From contig NZ_BDCC01000045.1 in the NCBI RefSeq assembly GCF_001613305.1, positions 1-44,376 on the forward strand: a stretch of DNA of 44,376 bases, given 5' to 3'. The stretch comes from Nocardia vaccinii NBRC 15922. GTDB lineage: Bacteria > Actinomycetota > Actinomycetes > Mycobacteriales > Mycobacteriaceae. Within the stretch, counting starts at the first letter, position 1. Each line of letters begins with the position of its first letter. The notes under the pieces were generated by a model that had not been told where the DNA came from, did not search any database, and saw nothing but the letters and a program-made list of their open reading frames with translations. A program made the translations under genes and the position numbers. Positions 25,600 through 34,969 of this stretch are shown here, one piece after another.

Positions 25600-27333
25600 G
25601 TGACCACTGTGGACGCGATCGTGCTGGCCGGGGGCCGGGCCAGTCGGTTGGGCGGGGTGGACAAGCCGGCGATCGTCGTCGGCGGGCAGTCCATGCTGGA
25701 GGCCGCCATCGGTGCGGTGGCCGCATGTGTGCGCACGGTGGTGGTAGGGCCGCATCGCCCCGATCTGGGGCCGGGTATCCGGCAGGTGCAGGAGGTACCG
25801 GCCGGATCAGGTCCGGTTGCCGCCATATCGACAGGGCTGAAAGCGTTGGCGGACTGCGACTTTCCCGCCGATCTGGTGGTGGTGCTGGCCGCGGATATGC
25901 CGTTCCTGACCGCCGCGGCCATCGATGCGCTGATATCCCGCGCCGTCGAATCCGGGGCCGATGCGGTATTCGCCGCGGACGAGTCCGGACGTCCGCAATA
26001 TCTGATCGGGATGTGGCGGCGCATCGCGCTGCAAGCCGCAATCGAGCGGCTCGACGCACCGGTCAATCAGCCGATGAAGGCATTGATTCCCGAACACGCC
26101 GTGCTGGTACCGCTGCCGGACGTCGCCGACTGCGACACCCCGGACGATATCGCCCGAGCCCGCGCGCTGGCCGCACCACTCTCACTCGATCAGGCACGAA
26201 GTATCGTGCGCCACAAGCTGTCCCAGCTTCCGACTCGACGCGTAACGCTGCGCAGGGCCGCGGGCGCGGTGCTGGCCGAACCGCTGACCGCGGCCGAGGC
26301 GCTGCCGCGATTCGATGTCTCGGCGATGGACGGCTACGCCGTGTGCGGACCCGGGCCGTGGCGGGTGCGGCGCGATATCGGATTCGCCGGAGGGGAACGT
26401 CCCGCGGGACTGCGCGCCGGGGAGGCTGTCCGTATCGCCACCGGCGCACATATCCCCGAGGGCACCGAGGCAGTGGTGCGCGACGAATTCGCCCGGTCCG
26501 ATACCGACGGATTACATCGCTTGCCGGACACGCCGATTCGCGACGACATCCGCCGACGCGGCGAGGATTGGCAGCCCGGCGACATACTCGCTCCCGCGGG
26601 CACGCCGGTATCGGCGGCACTGCTGTCGGTCGCCGCGGCGGCCGAGGTGCCCGAGGGGCTGGTACACGGACCCGTGCACGCGCGAATCGTCATGACGGGC
26701 GACGAGATTCGCAGCGAGGGTCCGCTGCACACCGGGCAGACCCGCGACTCGATCGGCCCCGTCCTGCCGGAACTGTTGTCCTGGTGCGGAATTCAGCCGC
26801 TGGACCGAGTGCACCTGCGCGATACCGCGAACGGTTTCGACGAGGTCCTGGCTCAGGCCGTCGACTGCGAACTACTGGTGATCGTCGGCGCCACCGGCGG
26901 CGGCGCGGCCGATCAGTTGCGCGCCGCTCTGGATCGCACCGGAGCCCAGCTGCCCGTGCACCGATTGCGACTACGGCCGGGCGGATCCACGGTCGTGGCC
27001 GAAACACCCAGCGGGACAGCGGTTCTGGGGCTCCCTGGCAATCCGTTCGCGGCAGTCGCGACGCTGCTCGCGCTGGCCCCCGCGATCATCGAGGGTCTCA
27101 CCGGACGCCCGGCCCGTCGCGCGATCACCGGACCGCTGCGCAACGCCGCCGATATCTCCGGCCCCGTCCCGCGCATCGTGCCCGCCCGCGCCGCGCCCGA
27201 GGGCGGCTGGATCGGCGATCCGGGCATCCGCACCGCCCACCTGGCGGGCCTGCTCGATCGCGACGGCCTGGTGATCGTCCCTGTCCACGCCGAGAACGGC
27301 ACTCCGGTCGAATTCCTCCCCCTACCGATATGA
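25600..27333 (+). CDS. MobA-MoeA fusion for molybdenum cofactor synthesis
   Basis: 577 aa. Residues 1-190 are a MobA-type nucleotidyltransferase with LAGGRASRLGGVDKP and AADMPFL. Residues 195-577 are a MoeA-type molybdopterin molybdotransferase with MDGYAV, VMTGDEI, GATGGGAADQL and LGLPGNPFA. The fusion would couple molybdate insertion to nucleotide attachment. Residues differ from the canonical MoeA GGxSxGxxD and RDSN motifs, as is common in actinobacterial paralogues. GTG start, weak Shine-Dalgarno. The fused polypeptide is continuous with no stop or overlap between domains. Confidence 0.9.
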   Translation: MTTVDAIVLAGGRASRLGGVDKPAIVVGGQSMLEAAIGAVAACVRTVVVGPHRPDLGPGIRQVQEVPAGSGPVAAISTGLKALADCDFPADLVVVLAADMPFLTAAAIDALISRAVESGADAVFAADESGRPQYLIGMWRRIALQAAIERLDAPVNQPMKALIPEHAVLVPLPDVADCDTPDDIARARALAAPLSLDQARSIVRHKLSQLPTRRVTLRRAAGAVLAEPLTAAEALPRFDVSAMDGYAVCGPGPWRVRRDIGFAGGERPAGLRAGEAVRIATGAHIPEGTEAVVRDEFARSDTDGLHRLPDTPIRDDIRRRGEDWQPGDILAPAGTPVSAALLSVAAAAEVPEGLVHGPVHARIVMTGDEIRSEGPLHTGQTRDSIGPVLPELLSWCGIQPLDRVHLRDTANGFDEVLAQAVDCELLVIVGATGGGAADQLRAALDRTGAQLPVHRLRLRPGGSTVVAETPSGTAVLGLPGNPFAAVATLLALAPAIIEGLTGRPARRAITGPLRNAADISGPVPRIVPARAAPEGGWIGDPGIRTAHLAGLLDRDGLVIVPVHAENGTPVEFLPLPI

Positions 27334-27456
27334 GAGTGATCATTTCGACATAGCCCTGCTACCTCGAGAACCATCACCCGGATCCGAGCACTGCGGTGGG
27401 GAATGGGCGGGGGCCGGTTTCGGGTTGGCATCGAGTGAACTCGTCAGGAGGCGCGA

Positions 27457-28338
27457 ATGAAGGTCCGGTTCGGGGTGGCCGCGGGTGTGGGGAGCGATCC
27501 AGTGCGGTTCGCGGGGTTCGTGGACCGGTTGGAGGAGGCCGGGGTGGACTCGCTGTGGCTGCCGGAACTCGTGTACTCGAAAGCCGTGGATCCGACGGTG
27601 GGGATGGCCTTCGCCCTCTCCCGGACGAGTCGGCTGAAGGTTGGGACCTCGGTGGCCATTCTGCCGGGGCGACATCCGGTTCTGGTGGCCAAACAGCTCG
27701 CCACGCTGGCAGCGCTCGCCCCCAAACGGGTGTTGCCGGTGTTCGGGCTGCGTCCGGCGCAACCTGCCGAACACGAGCTGTTTCCGGTGCCGCAGGGCAA
27801 GCGGGCGGCGGTATTCGACGAATCGCTGCGACTGCTGCGCGAGGTGCTGGACAAGGAGCGGGTGGACTTCGCGGGCGAGTTCTTCACACTCGACGGCGCG
27901 GGGCTCGAGACGCGCCCGGACCGGCCGCTGGACATCTGGCTCGGCGGTTCGGCCCCCGCGGGTTTGCGCCGTGTTGGCCGCCTGGCCGACGGCTGGCTCG
28001 GCAGCTTCCTGACCCCGGCCGAGGCCGGACGCGCCCGAGAGACCATCCGAACCGCCGCCGCACAGGCCGGGCGCGAGATCGAGGACGACCACTACGGCAT
28101 CACCCTGTTTCTCGCCGAGGACGGCATCGCCCCCGAACGGGCCGCGCTGATCCGCAGCCGCCGCCCGGATATCGACCCGAGCGAGCTCATCGCGAACGGC
28201 TGGCCTGGTCTACACCGCCTGATCGACGGGTATCTGACGGCGGGGCTGAGCAAATTCGTCATCAGCACGACCGGCGATCGTCCCTACGAGGAGTTCATCG
28301 ATCGATTCGTGGCCGAGTTGCTGCCGCGGCAGAACTGA
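27457..28338 (+). CDS. LLM-class flavin/F420-dependent oxidoreductase
   Basis: 293 aa luciferase-like TIM barrel. The N-terminal MKVRFGVAAGVG, SLWLPELVYS, LKVGTSVAILPGRHP and DIWLGGSAPAGLRRVGRLADGW segments are typical of actinobacterial probable F420-dependent enzymes. The last segment forms the cofactor phosphate site. Reaction and substrate unknown; F420 use is inferred from the family. ATG preceded by AGGAGG at a good distance. Confidence 0.9.
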   Translation: MKVRFGVAAGVGSDPVRFAGFVDRLEEAGVDSLWLPELVYSKAVDPTVGMAFALSRTSRLKVGTSVAILPGRHPVLVAKQLATLAALAPKRVLPVFGLRPAQPAEHELFPVPQGKRAAVFDESLRLLREVLDKERVDFAGEFFTLDGAGLETRPDRPLDIWLGGSAPAGLRRVGRLADGWLGSFLTPAEAGRARETIRTAAAQAGREIEDDHYGITLFLAEDGIAPERAALIRSRRPDIDPSELIANGWPGLHRLIDGYLTAGLSKFVISTTGDRPYEEFIDRFVAELLPRQN

Positions 28339-28419
28339 CCGTCCCCGCGTGGACGCTCGCATATGTTTGTGCGTGTCCGGACCATGTGCATGCGCGCCGC
28401 AGGCCGCTGTACTGGATAC

Positions 28420-28923
28420 ATGACGACGACAGCACCTGCCACCTCATCGACCTTCGGCGCGATTTCCCTTGCGGCAGCGACGATTACGACCGGCCTGCTG
28501 GCCGGAGTGTTCTACGCCTACGCGTGCTCGGTGATGCTCGCGCTGCACCAGCTCGACGACCGGACCTTCGTGGATGTGATGAACCGGATCAACACCGTCA
28601 TCGTCAATCCGGTGTTCATGCTGAGCTTCCTCGGCTCGGTGGCCTGCACGGCCCTGGCGGCGATCCTGCATCTGCGCGGCGACCAGCGCACCGTGCTGTG
28701 GTGGATTCTGGGCGCGGTGGTGTTGAACGTGCTGAGCTTCCTGATCACCTCCGGCGGCAACATACCGCTGAACAACCGTCTGGCCGACGTACACACCGGC
28801 GACTTCGCCACGCTGCGAGCGCAATTCGAGACTCCGTGGGTGCGCTTGAACATCCTGCGCGCCCTCGCCAACACCGGCGCGCTGGGCGCACTGGCCTGGG
28901 CGATGCAGCTGCGGCGGGGCTGA
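28420..28923 (+). CDS. DUF1772 membrane protein
   Basis: 167 aa with four hydrophobic segments: near residues 10-35, 60-82, 88-108 and 140-162. The FYAYACSVMLAL motif after the first helix and NIPLNNRLA between helices 3 and 4 are family signatures (anthrone-oxygenase-like/DUF1772). Function unknown. ATG start; a longer reading with a different N-terminus is unlikely because the first helix starts right after this ATG. It ends one base from the convergent acyl-CoA synthetase gene. Confidence 0.82.
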   Translation: MTTTAPATSSTFGAISLAAATITTGLLAGVFYAYACSVMLALHQLDDRTFVDVMNRINTVIVNPVFMLSFLGSVACTALAAILHLRGDQRTVLWWILGAVVLNVLSFLITSGGNIPLNNRLADVHTGDFATLRAQFETPWVRLNILRALANTGALGALAWAMQLRRG

Positions 28924-28924
28924 G

Positions 28925-30574
28925 TCAGAGATGGATCTCGCGGCGGACGACCTTTCCGGTCGCGTTGCGCGGCAACAGTTCCGCCGTGATCACCCAGCGG
29001 GACGGCACCTTGAAGTAGGCCAGGCGCTCGGCGGCGAAGGCACGCAGCTGCTCGTGCGTCACCGCATCGGTCTCGGCGACGACCACCACCGCGGCCACCT
29101 CCTGTCCGAGGTCCTCGTGCGGAACGCCGAGCACCGCCGACTCCACCACTGCCGGATGTTCGTCCAGGACGTTCTCGATCTCGATGGGGTACACGTTCTC
29201 ACCGCCGCGCAGGATGAGATCGCTGCGGCGACCCGACAGATGCAGGCGCCCCTCGGCGAGGGTGCCGAAATCTCCTGTACGCAACCATCGTTCAGCATCG
29301 ATAGCCGCGGCGGTGGCGGTCTCGTCGTGCCAATAGCCGAGCATCACATACGGGCTGCGCACGCAGATCTCGCCTTCCTCGCCGTCGGGAACGGCCCTGC
29401 CCGCGGGATCGCGAATCTCCACCTCGACGCCGAGGATCGGCCGCCCCACCGTCTCCGGATACGCGGCCAGCTCGGCCGGCGTGGCAACCGTTGCGGCCGT
29501 TCCACTTTCGGTGAGTCCGTAACTGGTCGTCAAAGCGACCTCCGCGACCGGGAGGCGTTCGCGCAGCCGCTGATGGAACGCCGGCGAGGAGGGTGCGGCG
29601 TTGAGCGAGAACGCCGCGAGCGAGGACAGATCGAAACCGCTCAGATCGTGTTCGAGGATGCGCGCGGCCATGGTCGGCACCGCACCCCAGTTGCTGACCC
29701 GTTCACGTTCGATCAACCGCAGCACCCGATCCACCTCGAACGAGCCCTGATGCATCACCACGGCAGCGCCGGTCATCAGTCGCGGGACGACCAGATTGTG
29801 CAGGCTGGCGATATGGAACAGCGGCGAGGTGAGCAGGAAGCGTTTATCGCTGGGCTCGGTGAACTCCCGTCCGCGCATCGCGGCCACCATGGCATCGGTG
29901 AATCGGTGATAATCACTCACCGCCAGCAGGTTTCGATGCGAATGCACAACTCCCTTGGGCCGTCCGCTGGTACCGCTGGTGTAGAGCACGACCGCCGGAT
30001 CGTCCTCGGCGACCGGTGTGCGGGGATTGTCCCCCATATGCTCCGCGATCAGGTCGGGCACGTCGCGCTCCATGCTCAGCACCGGCCCGTCGAACCCCGA
30101 ATCACTCAGCAGGGCGACTCTTTTCGCATCCGCCACGACGACCTTCGGCGCGGTGTGCTCGAGTCCGTACGCGATCTCGCGCGGCGCCCACCAGGCGTTG
30201 TAGCCGACCGCGATCGCACCCAGGCACTGCGCCGCCCAGAACGTCACGACCCATTCGGGGGTATTCGCGGCCAGGATCGCGACCCGATCGCCCTTGCCCA
30301 CGCCGTACCGCCGCGCCAGCGCACCGGCCAGAGCGCCCGCGGCAGCGGCGTGTTCGGCGAAGGACAGCCGCCGGTCCGCGGTCACCAGATAGTCGCGAGC
30401 ACCCCACGCCGCCGAGGCGTCGAGCAGTTCGGACAGTGCGCCGCGGCGATTCCGCAGCACCGTCAGGGGCGCTCCGAGCACCTCTTCGACGGTCGTCTCG
30501 AACGCACCGCCCGGCCCGGTGAGGGCGGCGGTGATCTGCGCGGCGGCGGCGCGGGGGTCGGCGGATGCGGTCAT
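28925..30574 (-). CDS. Acyl-CoA synthetase (AMP-binding, class I)
   Basis: 549 aa ANL-family enzyme. The P-loop is YTSGTSGRPKGVVHSH, the A5-type motif SYGLTESG, the hinge and A8 region RTGDF...LSGRRSDLILRGGENVYPIEIE, and the catalytic lysine lies in NATGKVVRREI near the C-terminus. It should activate a fatty or aryl carboxylate to the CoA thioester; chain specificity is not readable. ATG start with GGGAG just upstream. A GTG 13 codons earlier overlaps the stop of the alcohol dehydrogenase gene (GTGA) and would couple the two. Confidence 0.92.
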   Translation of the reverse strand: MTASADPRAAAAQITAALTGPGGAFETTVEEVLGAPLTVLRNRRGALSELLDASAAWGARDYLVTADRRLSFAEHAAAAGALAGALARRYGVGKGDRVAILAANTPEWVVTFWAAQCLGAIAVGYNAWWAPREIAYGLEHTAPKVVVADAKRVALLSDSGFDGPVLSMERDVPDLIAEHMGDNPRTPVAEDDPAVVLYTSGTSGRPKGVVHSHRNLLAVSDYHRFTDAMVAAMRGREFTEPSDKRFLLTSPLFHIASLHNLVVPRLMTGAAVVMHQGSFEVDRVLRLIERERVSNWGAVPTMAARILEHDLSGFDLSSLAAFSLNAAPSSPAFHQRLRERLPVAEVALTTSYGLTESGTAATVATPAELAAYPETVGRPILGVEVEIRDPAGRAVPDGEEGEICVRSPYVMLGYWHDETATAAAIDAERWLRTGDFGTLAEGRLHLSGRRSDLILRGGENVYPIEIENVLDEHPAVVESAVLGVPHEDLGQEVAAVVVVAETDAVTHEQLRAFAAERLAYFKVPSRWVITAELLPRNATGKVVRREIHL

Positions 30575-30609
30575 GGGCTCCCTGTCTTTCACGGAATCGG
30601 CACGGCCTG

Positions 30610-31657
30610 TCACGGAATCAGCACTGCACGGCCGCGGATCTCGCCGCGATCGAGACGTTCGAACGCGGTGCGGCCCTCCTCCAGCGCGAAGCGCTCCACC
30701 TCGACCCGTACCCTGCCCTGTTGCGCCAGCGCGACCGAGGCATACAGGTCACTCCTGGTGCCCGCGTAGGATTTTCGCACCGTCGCACCCCAGGGCAGAC
30801 CCGGGCCTCCGGCGGGCCCGGCATCGATGCCGGGCACTCCGCCGCCCAGACCCACCATCCGGTACGCGCCGTCCGGGGCCACCACCTGCACGGCCAGCGC
30901 CGCCGTCGCATCGGTTGCCGACGAAGTCGAACACCGCCTCGGCGCCGCGTCCCGCGGTGCGTTCGAGAATCTGCGCGGCGGCGTCTTCGCCGGCCAGAAT
31001 GCCGAGCGCGGCACCGCAATCCGCGGCCAGATCCAGTTTCTCCGGGGCGATGTCGACGGCGATGACGCGGGCCGCGGTGATCGCCGTGAGAATCTGCACG
31101 GCCACATGCCCGAGCCCGCCGATACCGATGGCCACGGCGGTGGCCCCCGGCTGCAATTGATCCATCGCACCGCGGATCGCGTGATAGGGGGTCAGGGCGG
31201 CGTCGGCCAGCGGTGCGGCTTCGGCGAAATCCAGCTCGTCACCGATGGGGACGAACGAATTCGCCGGTATCGCAACATATTCCGCCATTCCACCGGCCGG
31301 GCCCAGACCCGGGCAGGGCGGCATCGCGGTGCGGCCCGCGGCCAGGCAGACATTCTCCCTACCCCGCGCACACTCCCGGCACACCCCGCACGACCAGCAC
31401 AGGTAGACGATTCCCCGGTCGCCGACGGCTGGCCCGTCGACCTCGGAACCGACCGCCTCGATGGTGCCCGCGATCTCGTGCCCCATGGTCAGCGGATCCT
31501 CGCGCAGCGCGAACGGCAGGCTGAGCACATACGAATCCGAATGGCAGATACCGGCCGCGCCGACTCGCAGCAGCACCTCGCCCGGACCGATCTCGGGAAC
31601 CGGGATCTCCCGCAGTTCCAGCGTGCCCGGTCCGGTCAGTTGCAGCGCACGCATCAT
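30610..31657 (-). pseudogene. Zinc alcohol dehydrogenase with an internal frameshift
   Basis: Medium-chain dehydrogenase: GICHSDS and GHEIAG for catalytic zinc, CWSCGVCRECARGRENVC for structural zinc, GIGGLGHVAVQI for NAD(P). The frame is intact to EAVFDFVG, then breaks near 30911-30919. The rest (SATDATAALA to the end GRAVLIP) continues in another frame. One extra base would explain it. Read without repair, the product is 302 aa with a scrambled tail; repaired it would be about 345 aa. It is either a recent pseudogene or a sequencing/assembly error. Same strand as, and overlapping the longer start of, the acyl-CoA synthetase. Confidence 0.8.
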
Positions 31658-31873
31658 CCGGCTCCGTTCACCGCCAAGGGCAGTTCATCGTGTCCAACTC
31701 GTCCTCCCGCTCGGCCACGCGTGAGTGAGGCACACGCTAACACTCACCGGCGTCGCCACCGCCCGACCCGCGGTCGCGTTCCCGCTGAGCGGGACGGTTC
31801 GGCGAACAGACCACTGGCACGGCGAGCGAATCGCACAGCACGTCACAGGACCCCGGCAGCGGGTATCCCAGCG

Positions 31874-32209
31874 CTATTTCGCCGGAAGGGTGCGCGCGTA
31901 TTCGACGCCGCGATCGATCCATCGCTGCAGGTCGGCGTCGTCGTGGACGATATTCGTCTCCACCCGCAGCCAGTTCTTCATCTCCCGGCCGCCCATGATC
32001 ATCGGCGCCACGCCCGCACCGTCGATGAGCGAAGCCGCCTGATCGGGATCGACCCGCACCATCAGCCCGCCCCGGCCACTGGCCACCACCGCCATATTGC
32101 CGCCGATCAAGAAGGCCAGACCGCCGAACATCTTCTTCTCGGCCGCCTCCGGCAGCGCGGGGCCGAGCAGATCCCGAATCCGGTCGGCCAACTCCTCGTC
32201 GTACGCCAT
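31874..32209 (-). CDS. TfoX N-terminal-domain protein
   Basis: 111 aa. KKMFGGLAFLIGGNMAV, MVRVDPD and MGGREMKNWLRV are the core of the TfoX_N family. Despite the name, stand-alone actinobacterial versions have no known competence role. ATG start at MAYDEE; an ATG 5 codons upstream is possible. It lies 43 bp after the dehydrogenase-like gene on the same strand. A TCCCGC/GCGGGA hairpin at 31780-31794 may terminate it before the alcohol dehydrogenase gene. Confidence 0.85.
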   Translation of the reverse strand: MAYDEELADRIRDLLGPALPEAAEKKMFGGLAFLIGGNMAVVASGRGGLMVRVDPDQAASLIDGAGVAPMIMGGREMKNWLRVETNIVHDDADLQRWIDRGVEYARTLPAK

Positions 32210-32252
32210 ACCGCATTGTGGCACCGGCCACCGACAGATTCCGGGAAAGCGC

Positions 32253-33158
32253 TCAGGGCAGTGCGGCCCACTCCCGCAGGCGGGTGACCAGCGCTGCTTG
32301 CATGAGCGCGCGGGACTGGTCGGTCAGGTAGACCAGGGGTGGGTCGACGAAGCCCGGACAGCCCTCGAAATCGGCGATCGTGCCGGGGAGGGCGTGATTG
32401 AGAATCGCGCGAACATCGCCGGTCTCGGTGCGGGCGCGCAGGGCGGGAAGGTCGATCAGTTCCAGGGGTGCGGTGCAGACGAGCACGGTGCCGGGAGCGA
32501 GTGCGGCGATCCGGGCAGCATCGATAACGCCGCGCGTTCGGTCGGTCAGCGCCAGGTTGACGGAGACGAAATCGGCCTCGCACAGTAGAGCGTCGAGATC
32601 TTGGTATCGAAATCCACTGTCGTCCTTGCGGTGTCGTGACCAGTACCGAACCTCCGCACCGAGCCCCGCGGCCATCTCGGCCACCCGGCGGCCGATGGTG
32701 CCGAGCCCGACCACCGCGACTCGGCTGCCGCGAAACTGCTTGGCGGGGAACGCGAGTGGGAAGAAATTCCCCTCCCGCCGGAACGCGCGGCCCGCTGCCA
32801 GACCACTGGCCTGCTCGAGCAGCACCGCGAGGACGAACTGCGCCACCGGCTCGGTCATGTAGTCCGGCAGGGTGGCCACGGCGATACCGCGCTCACGGGC
32901 GTAGTCCACATCCACGGCATCGAATGCGGTCGAGGCGACCTGTAGATACCGCAACCTCGGCGCGGCATCGATGGCGATGCGGCCGAAGGGGATCGCGAAC
33001 GCGAGGACGGCCGCGTCGGCATCGGCGAGTTCCGGGCCCGGATCGGTCCCGCGGGCGACGGTGACGAGGGTGTCGGCCAGTTCGTCCAGGATCGCGCGAT
33101 GCGGCGGGTCCAGCACCGCTTCCACGCCACCGACGACCACCAGCTTGCGGAAGGTCAC
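32253..33158 (-). CDS. D-2-hydroxyacid-dehydrogenase-like protein, atypical active site
   Basis: 301 aa. The Rossmann domain is clear (VAVVGLGTIGRRVAEMAAGLG) with the flanking catalytic-domain halves of the family. The usual TARG motif containing the catalytic Arg reads TAP, the GxxxGAxLDVF helix is missing, and no Pro-His near the C-terminus replaces the acid-base His. It may be catalytically altered or inactive, or use another mechanism. GTG start; 20 bp after the esterase gene stop, so probably co-transcribed. Confidence 0.8.
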   Translation of the reverse strand: MTFRKLVVVGGVEAVLDPPHRAILDELADTLVTVARGTDPGPELADADAAVLAFAIPFGRIAIDAAPRLRYLQVASTAFDAVDVDYARERGIAVATLPDYMTEPVAQFVLAVLLEQASGLAAGRAFRREGNFFPLAFPAKQFRGSRVAVVGLGTIGRRVAEMAAGLGAEVRYWSRHRKDDSGFRYQDLDALLCEADFVSVNLALTDRTRGVIDAARIAALAPGTVLVCTAPLELIDLPALRARTETGDVRAILNHALPGTIADFEGCPGFVDPPLVYLTDQSRALMQAALVTRLREWAALP

Positions 33159-33178
33159 CGCCGCACTCTACCGAACGC

Positions 33179-34159
33179 TCAAACCCCCAGCGCGGCGGCG
33201 AACACCGGCCAGGAATGGTGCAGGTCGTCCTGCCAGTACGGCCAGGAGTGGGTCCCGGCGTGGAATACCTCCGTGGCCGGAATACCCAGCGCCGCAAGAC
33301 GACCGGTGAGCGCGCGGGTACAGCCGTTCACGACGTTCTCCATCGCGCCCCCGATCGAGAGGCGGTTGGCGAGGGTGAGCGGATTGCCGCCGATGGACGG
33401 GTCGGCCAAGGTGTCGTGCACACCCGCACTGCCGTTGCCGGAGGAGATGTACAGCGCCACTCCTCGCAACCGGGCGGCATTCACCACCGGATCATGCGCC
33501 GACCAGGCGGCATTCGTCGGTCCGCCCCACATGTTCGCGGCATTGGCGCCGAACGTCGCCAGCTGCGAGTACACCAACGCTCGCGAGGCCGGATCGCTCG
33601 TGCTCGGGCATCCGCTGTAGACGCCGGCGGCCTGGTACATCCCGGGAGCCTCGATCGCCAGATCCAATGCCGAGGTCCCCGACATCGACACTCCCGCAAC
33701 GGCATTGCGACCGGTGGCGTGGAAACGCGCGTTCAGCAGCGGCGGCAGTTCGCGGATCAGGAAGGTGGACCATTCGTTGCGGCCCAGCGCGGGATCGTCC
33801 GAGGTCCAATCGGTGTAGTAACTGGCCCGGCCACCGATCGGCACGACCACGTTGACCGGCTTGTCGGCGAAGAACCGCGCGGCATCGGTGCGCACGTTCC
33901 AGGGGCCGCCGTCCTCACCCCCGTCGACGGCATTGAGCAGGTACAGCGTGGGCGCCGGCCGATCGGGGTGCGACACCCACAGGGTGATCGGCCGCTTCAT
34001 CGCCGCGGAGTACACGACCACCTGGTACTGCTGGCCGCCCAGCGGCCGTACGTCGAGAATTCCGGGCACCCTGCCGGTATCGGCCGCCGCGACGATCGGA
34101 ACGAACGTGGCGATCACGGCAAACAGGACGAAAAGGCAACGCAGAAGCCGGTGCATCAT
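33179..34159 (-). CDS. Antigen 85-like esterase / mycolyltransferase family protein
   Basis: 326 aa secreted protein with a signal peptide (about 1-26, hydrophobic core then AAADT). The alpha/beta-hydrolase nucleophile is Ser158 in GVSMSG. GGRASYYTDW and NEWSTFLIRELPPLL match the antigen-85 family, and the C-terminal THSWPYW contains the catalytic His. Family members transfer mycolates or act as esterases on the cell envelope, which fits a mycolata host. Two adjacent ATG codons at the start. 36 bp after the preceding gene on the same strand. Confidence 0.9.
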   Translation of the reverse strand: MMHRLLRCLFVLFAVIATFVPIVAAADTGRVPGILDVRPLGGQQYQVVVYSAAMKRPITLWVSHPDRPAPTLYLLNAVDGGEDGGPWNVRTDAARFFADKPVNVVVPIGGRASYYTDWTSDDPALGRNEWSTFLIRELPPLLNARFHATGRNAVAGVSMSGTSALDLAIEAPGMYQAAGVYSGCPSTSDPASRALVYSQLATFGANAANMWGGPTNAAWSAHDPVVNAARLRGVALYISSGNGSAGVHDTLADPSIGGNPLTLANRLSIGGAMENVVNGCTRALTGRLAALGIPATEVFHAGTHSWPYWQDDLHHSWPVFAAALGV

Positions 34160-34195
34160 TGGAGTATGCCTCGAGCGAGCGTCTCTTCGGGCATA

Positions 34196-34969
34196 TCACC
34201 GGGTGTCTTCATCGTGAGAGTGCACCCGCAGCCCGGTGATGTCCGCCACCGCCGCGCCCTCGACCAGCATCCGGTCGGCTATCGCCCAGCGCAGCCGCCT
34301 GGGCAGATCAGGTGCGAAATGGGTGAAGTAGGCGTACAGCCACTCCGCGCGCCCGGCGAGGAAGGGGAAGTCGGTGCTCATCATCGGCCGCAGCACCAGC
34401 ATCGGCACCGGGGCGTCCAGCGGGCGGAAGTCGCGATTCCACAGTCCGGGAACATCGCATCCGGGATAGAACTGGCCCAGCATGAAACCCTGCCGGACCG
34501 CATCGGATTTCCAGGCCAGATGCGCCGCGTCGATGCGCTCGTAGTGCGTCAGTCCCGGAAAGAGGGTGACCAGCGTGAGCTGCCGGGCCCGGTCCGGGTG
34601 TTCGGCGCACAGGTGGTGATACTGCTCGAGCGCATCGCCCACGATGCACCGCAGATCCGCCGTGCCCAGCCGGTCGCCGCCCGTGGCCAGACCCGCCCAG
34701 AGCAGATCGTGCACCACGCCCGCACGCACGAACGGGCAGACCGGACCCTCACGGCCGAGAGCGGGATGCGGTCGCATCAGATATCCGTCCACCCATCGGG
34801 TGAACGCGGCCGCGCCGGGGTCGGACCGGTCCCAATCCGCCCGGTCCCGATACACCTGTCGCCACTGCATGCCGGTGCGACTCCCGGTCCGCACCGCCCG
34901 GCCGGGACCGGCCTCCGGCACCTCCGGACGGGAATGCCGATGCGCCGCAGGCTCTTCGGCCGCACTCAT
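34196..34969 (-). CDS. Uncharacterised protein coupled to the NRPS (possibly DUF6875)
   Basis: 257 aa, no confident family. CPFVRAGVVHDLLW, LVTLFPGLTHYERID, GFMLGQFYPGCDVPGLWN and MLVLRPMMSTDFPFL are conserved-looking segments that remind me of DUF6875 proteins, a low-confidence recall. No signal peptide or membrane helix. The ATG overlaps the NRPS stop (ATGA), so the two are translated together and probably act together, for example in tailoring or release. A longer reading extends into the NRPS 3' end and is not preferred. Confidence 0.7.
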   Translation of the reverse strand: MSAAEEPAAHRHSRPEVPEAGPGRAVRTGSRTGMQWRQVYRDRADWDRSDPGAAAFTRWVDGYLMRPHPALGREGPVCPFVRAGVVHDLLWAGLATGGDRLGTADLRCIVGDALEQYHHLCAEHPDRARQLTLVTLFPGLTHYERIDAAHLAWKSDAVRQGFMLGQFYPGCDVPGLWNRDFRPLDAPVPMLVLRPMMSTDFPFLAGRAEWLYAYFTHFAPDLPRRLRWAIADRMLVEGAAVADITGLRVHSHDEDTR

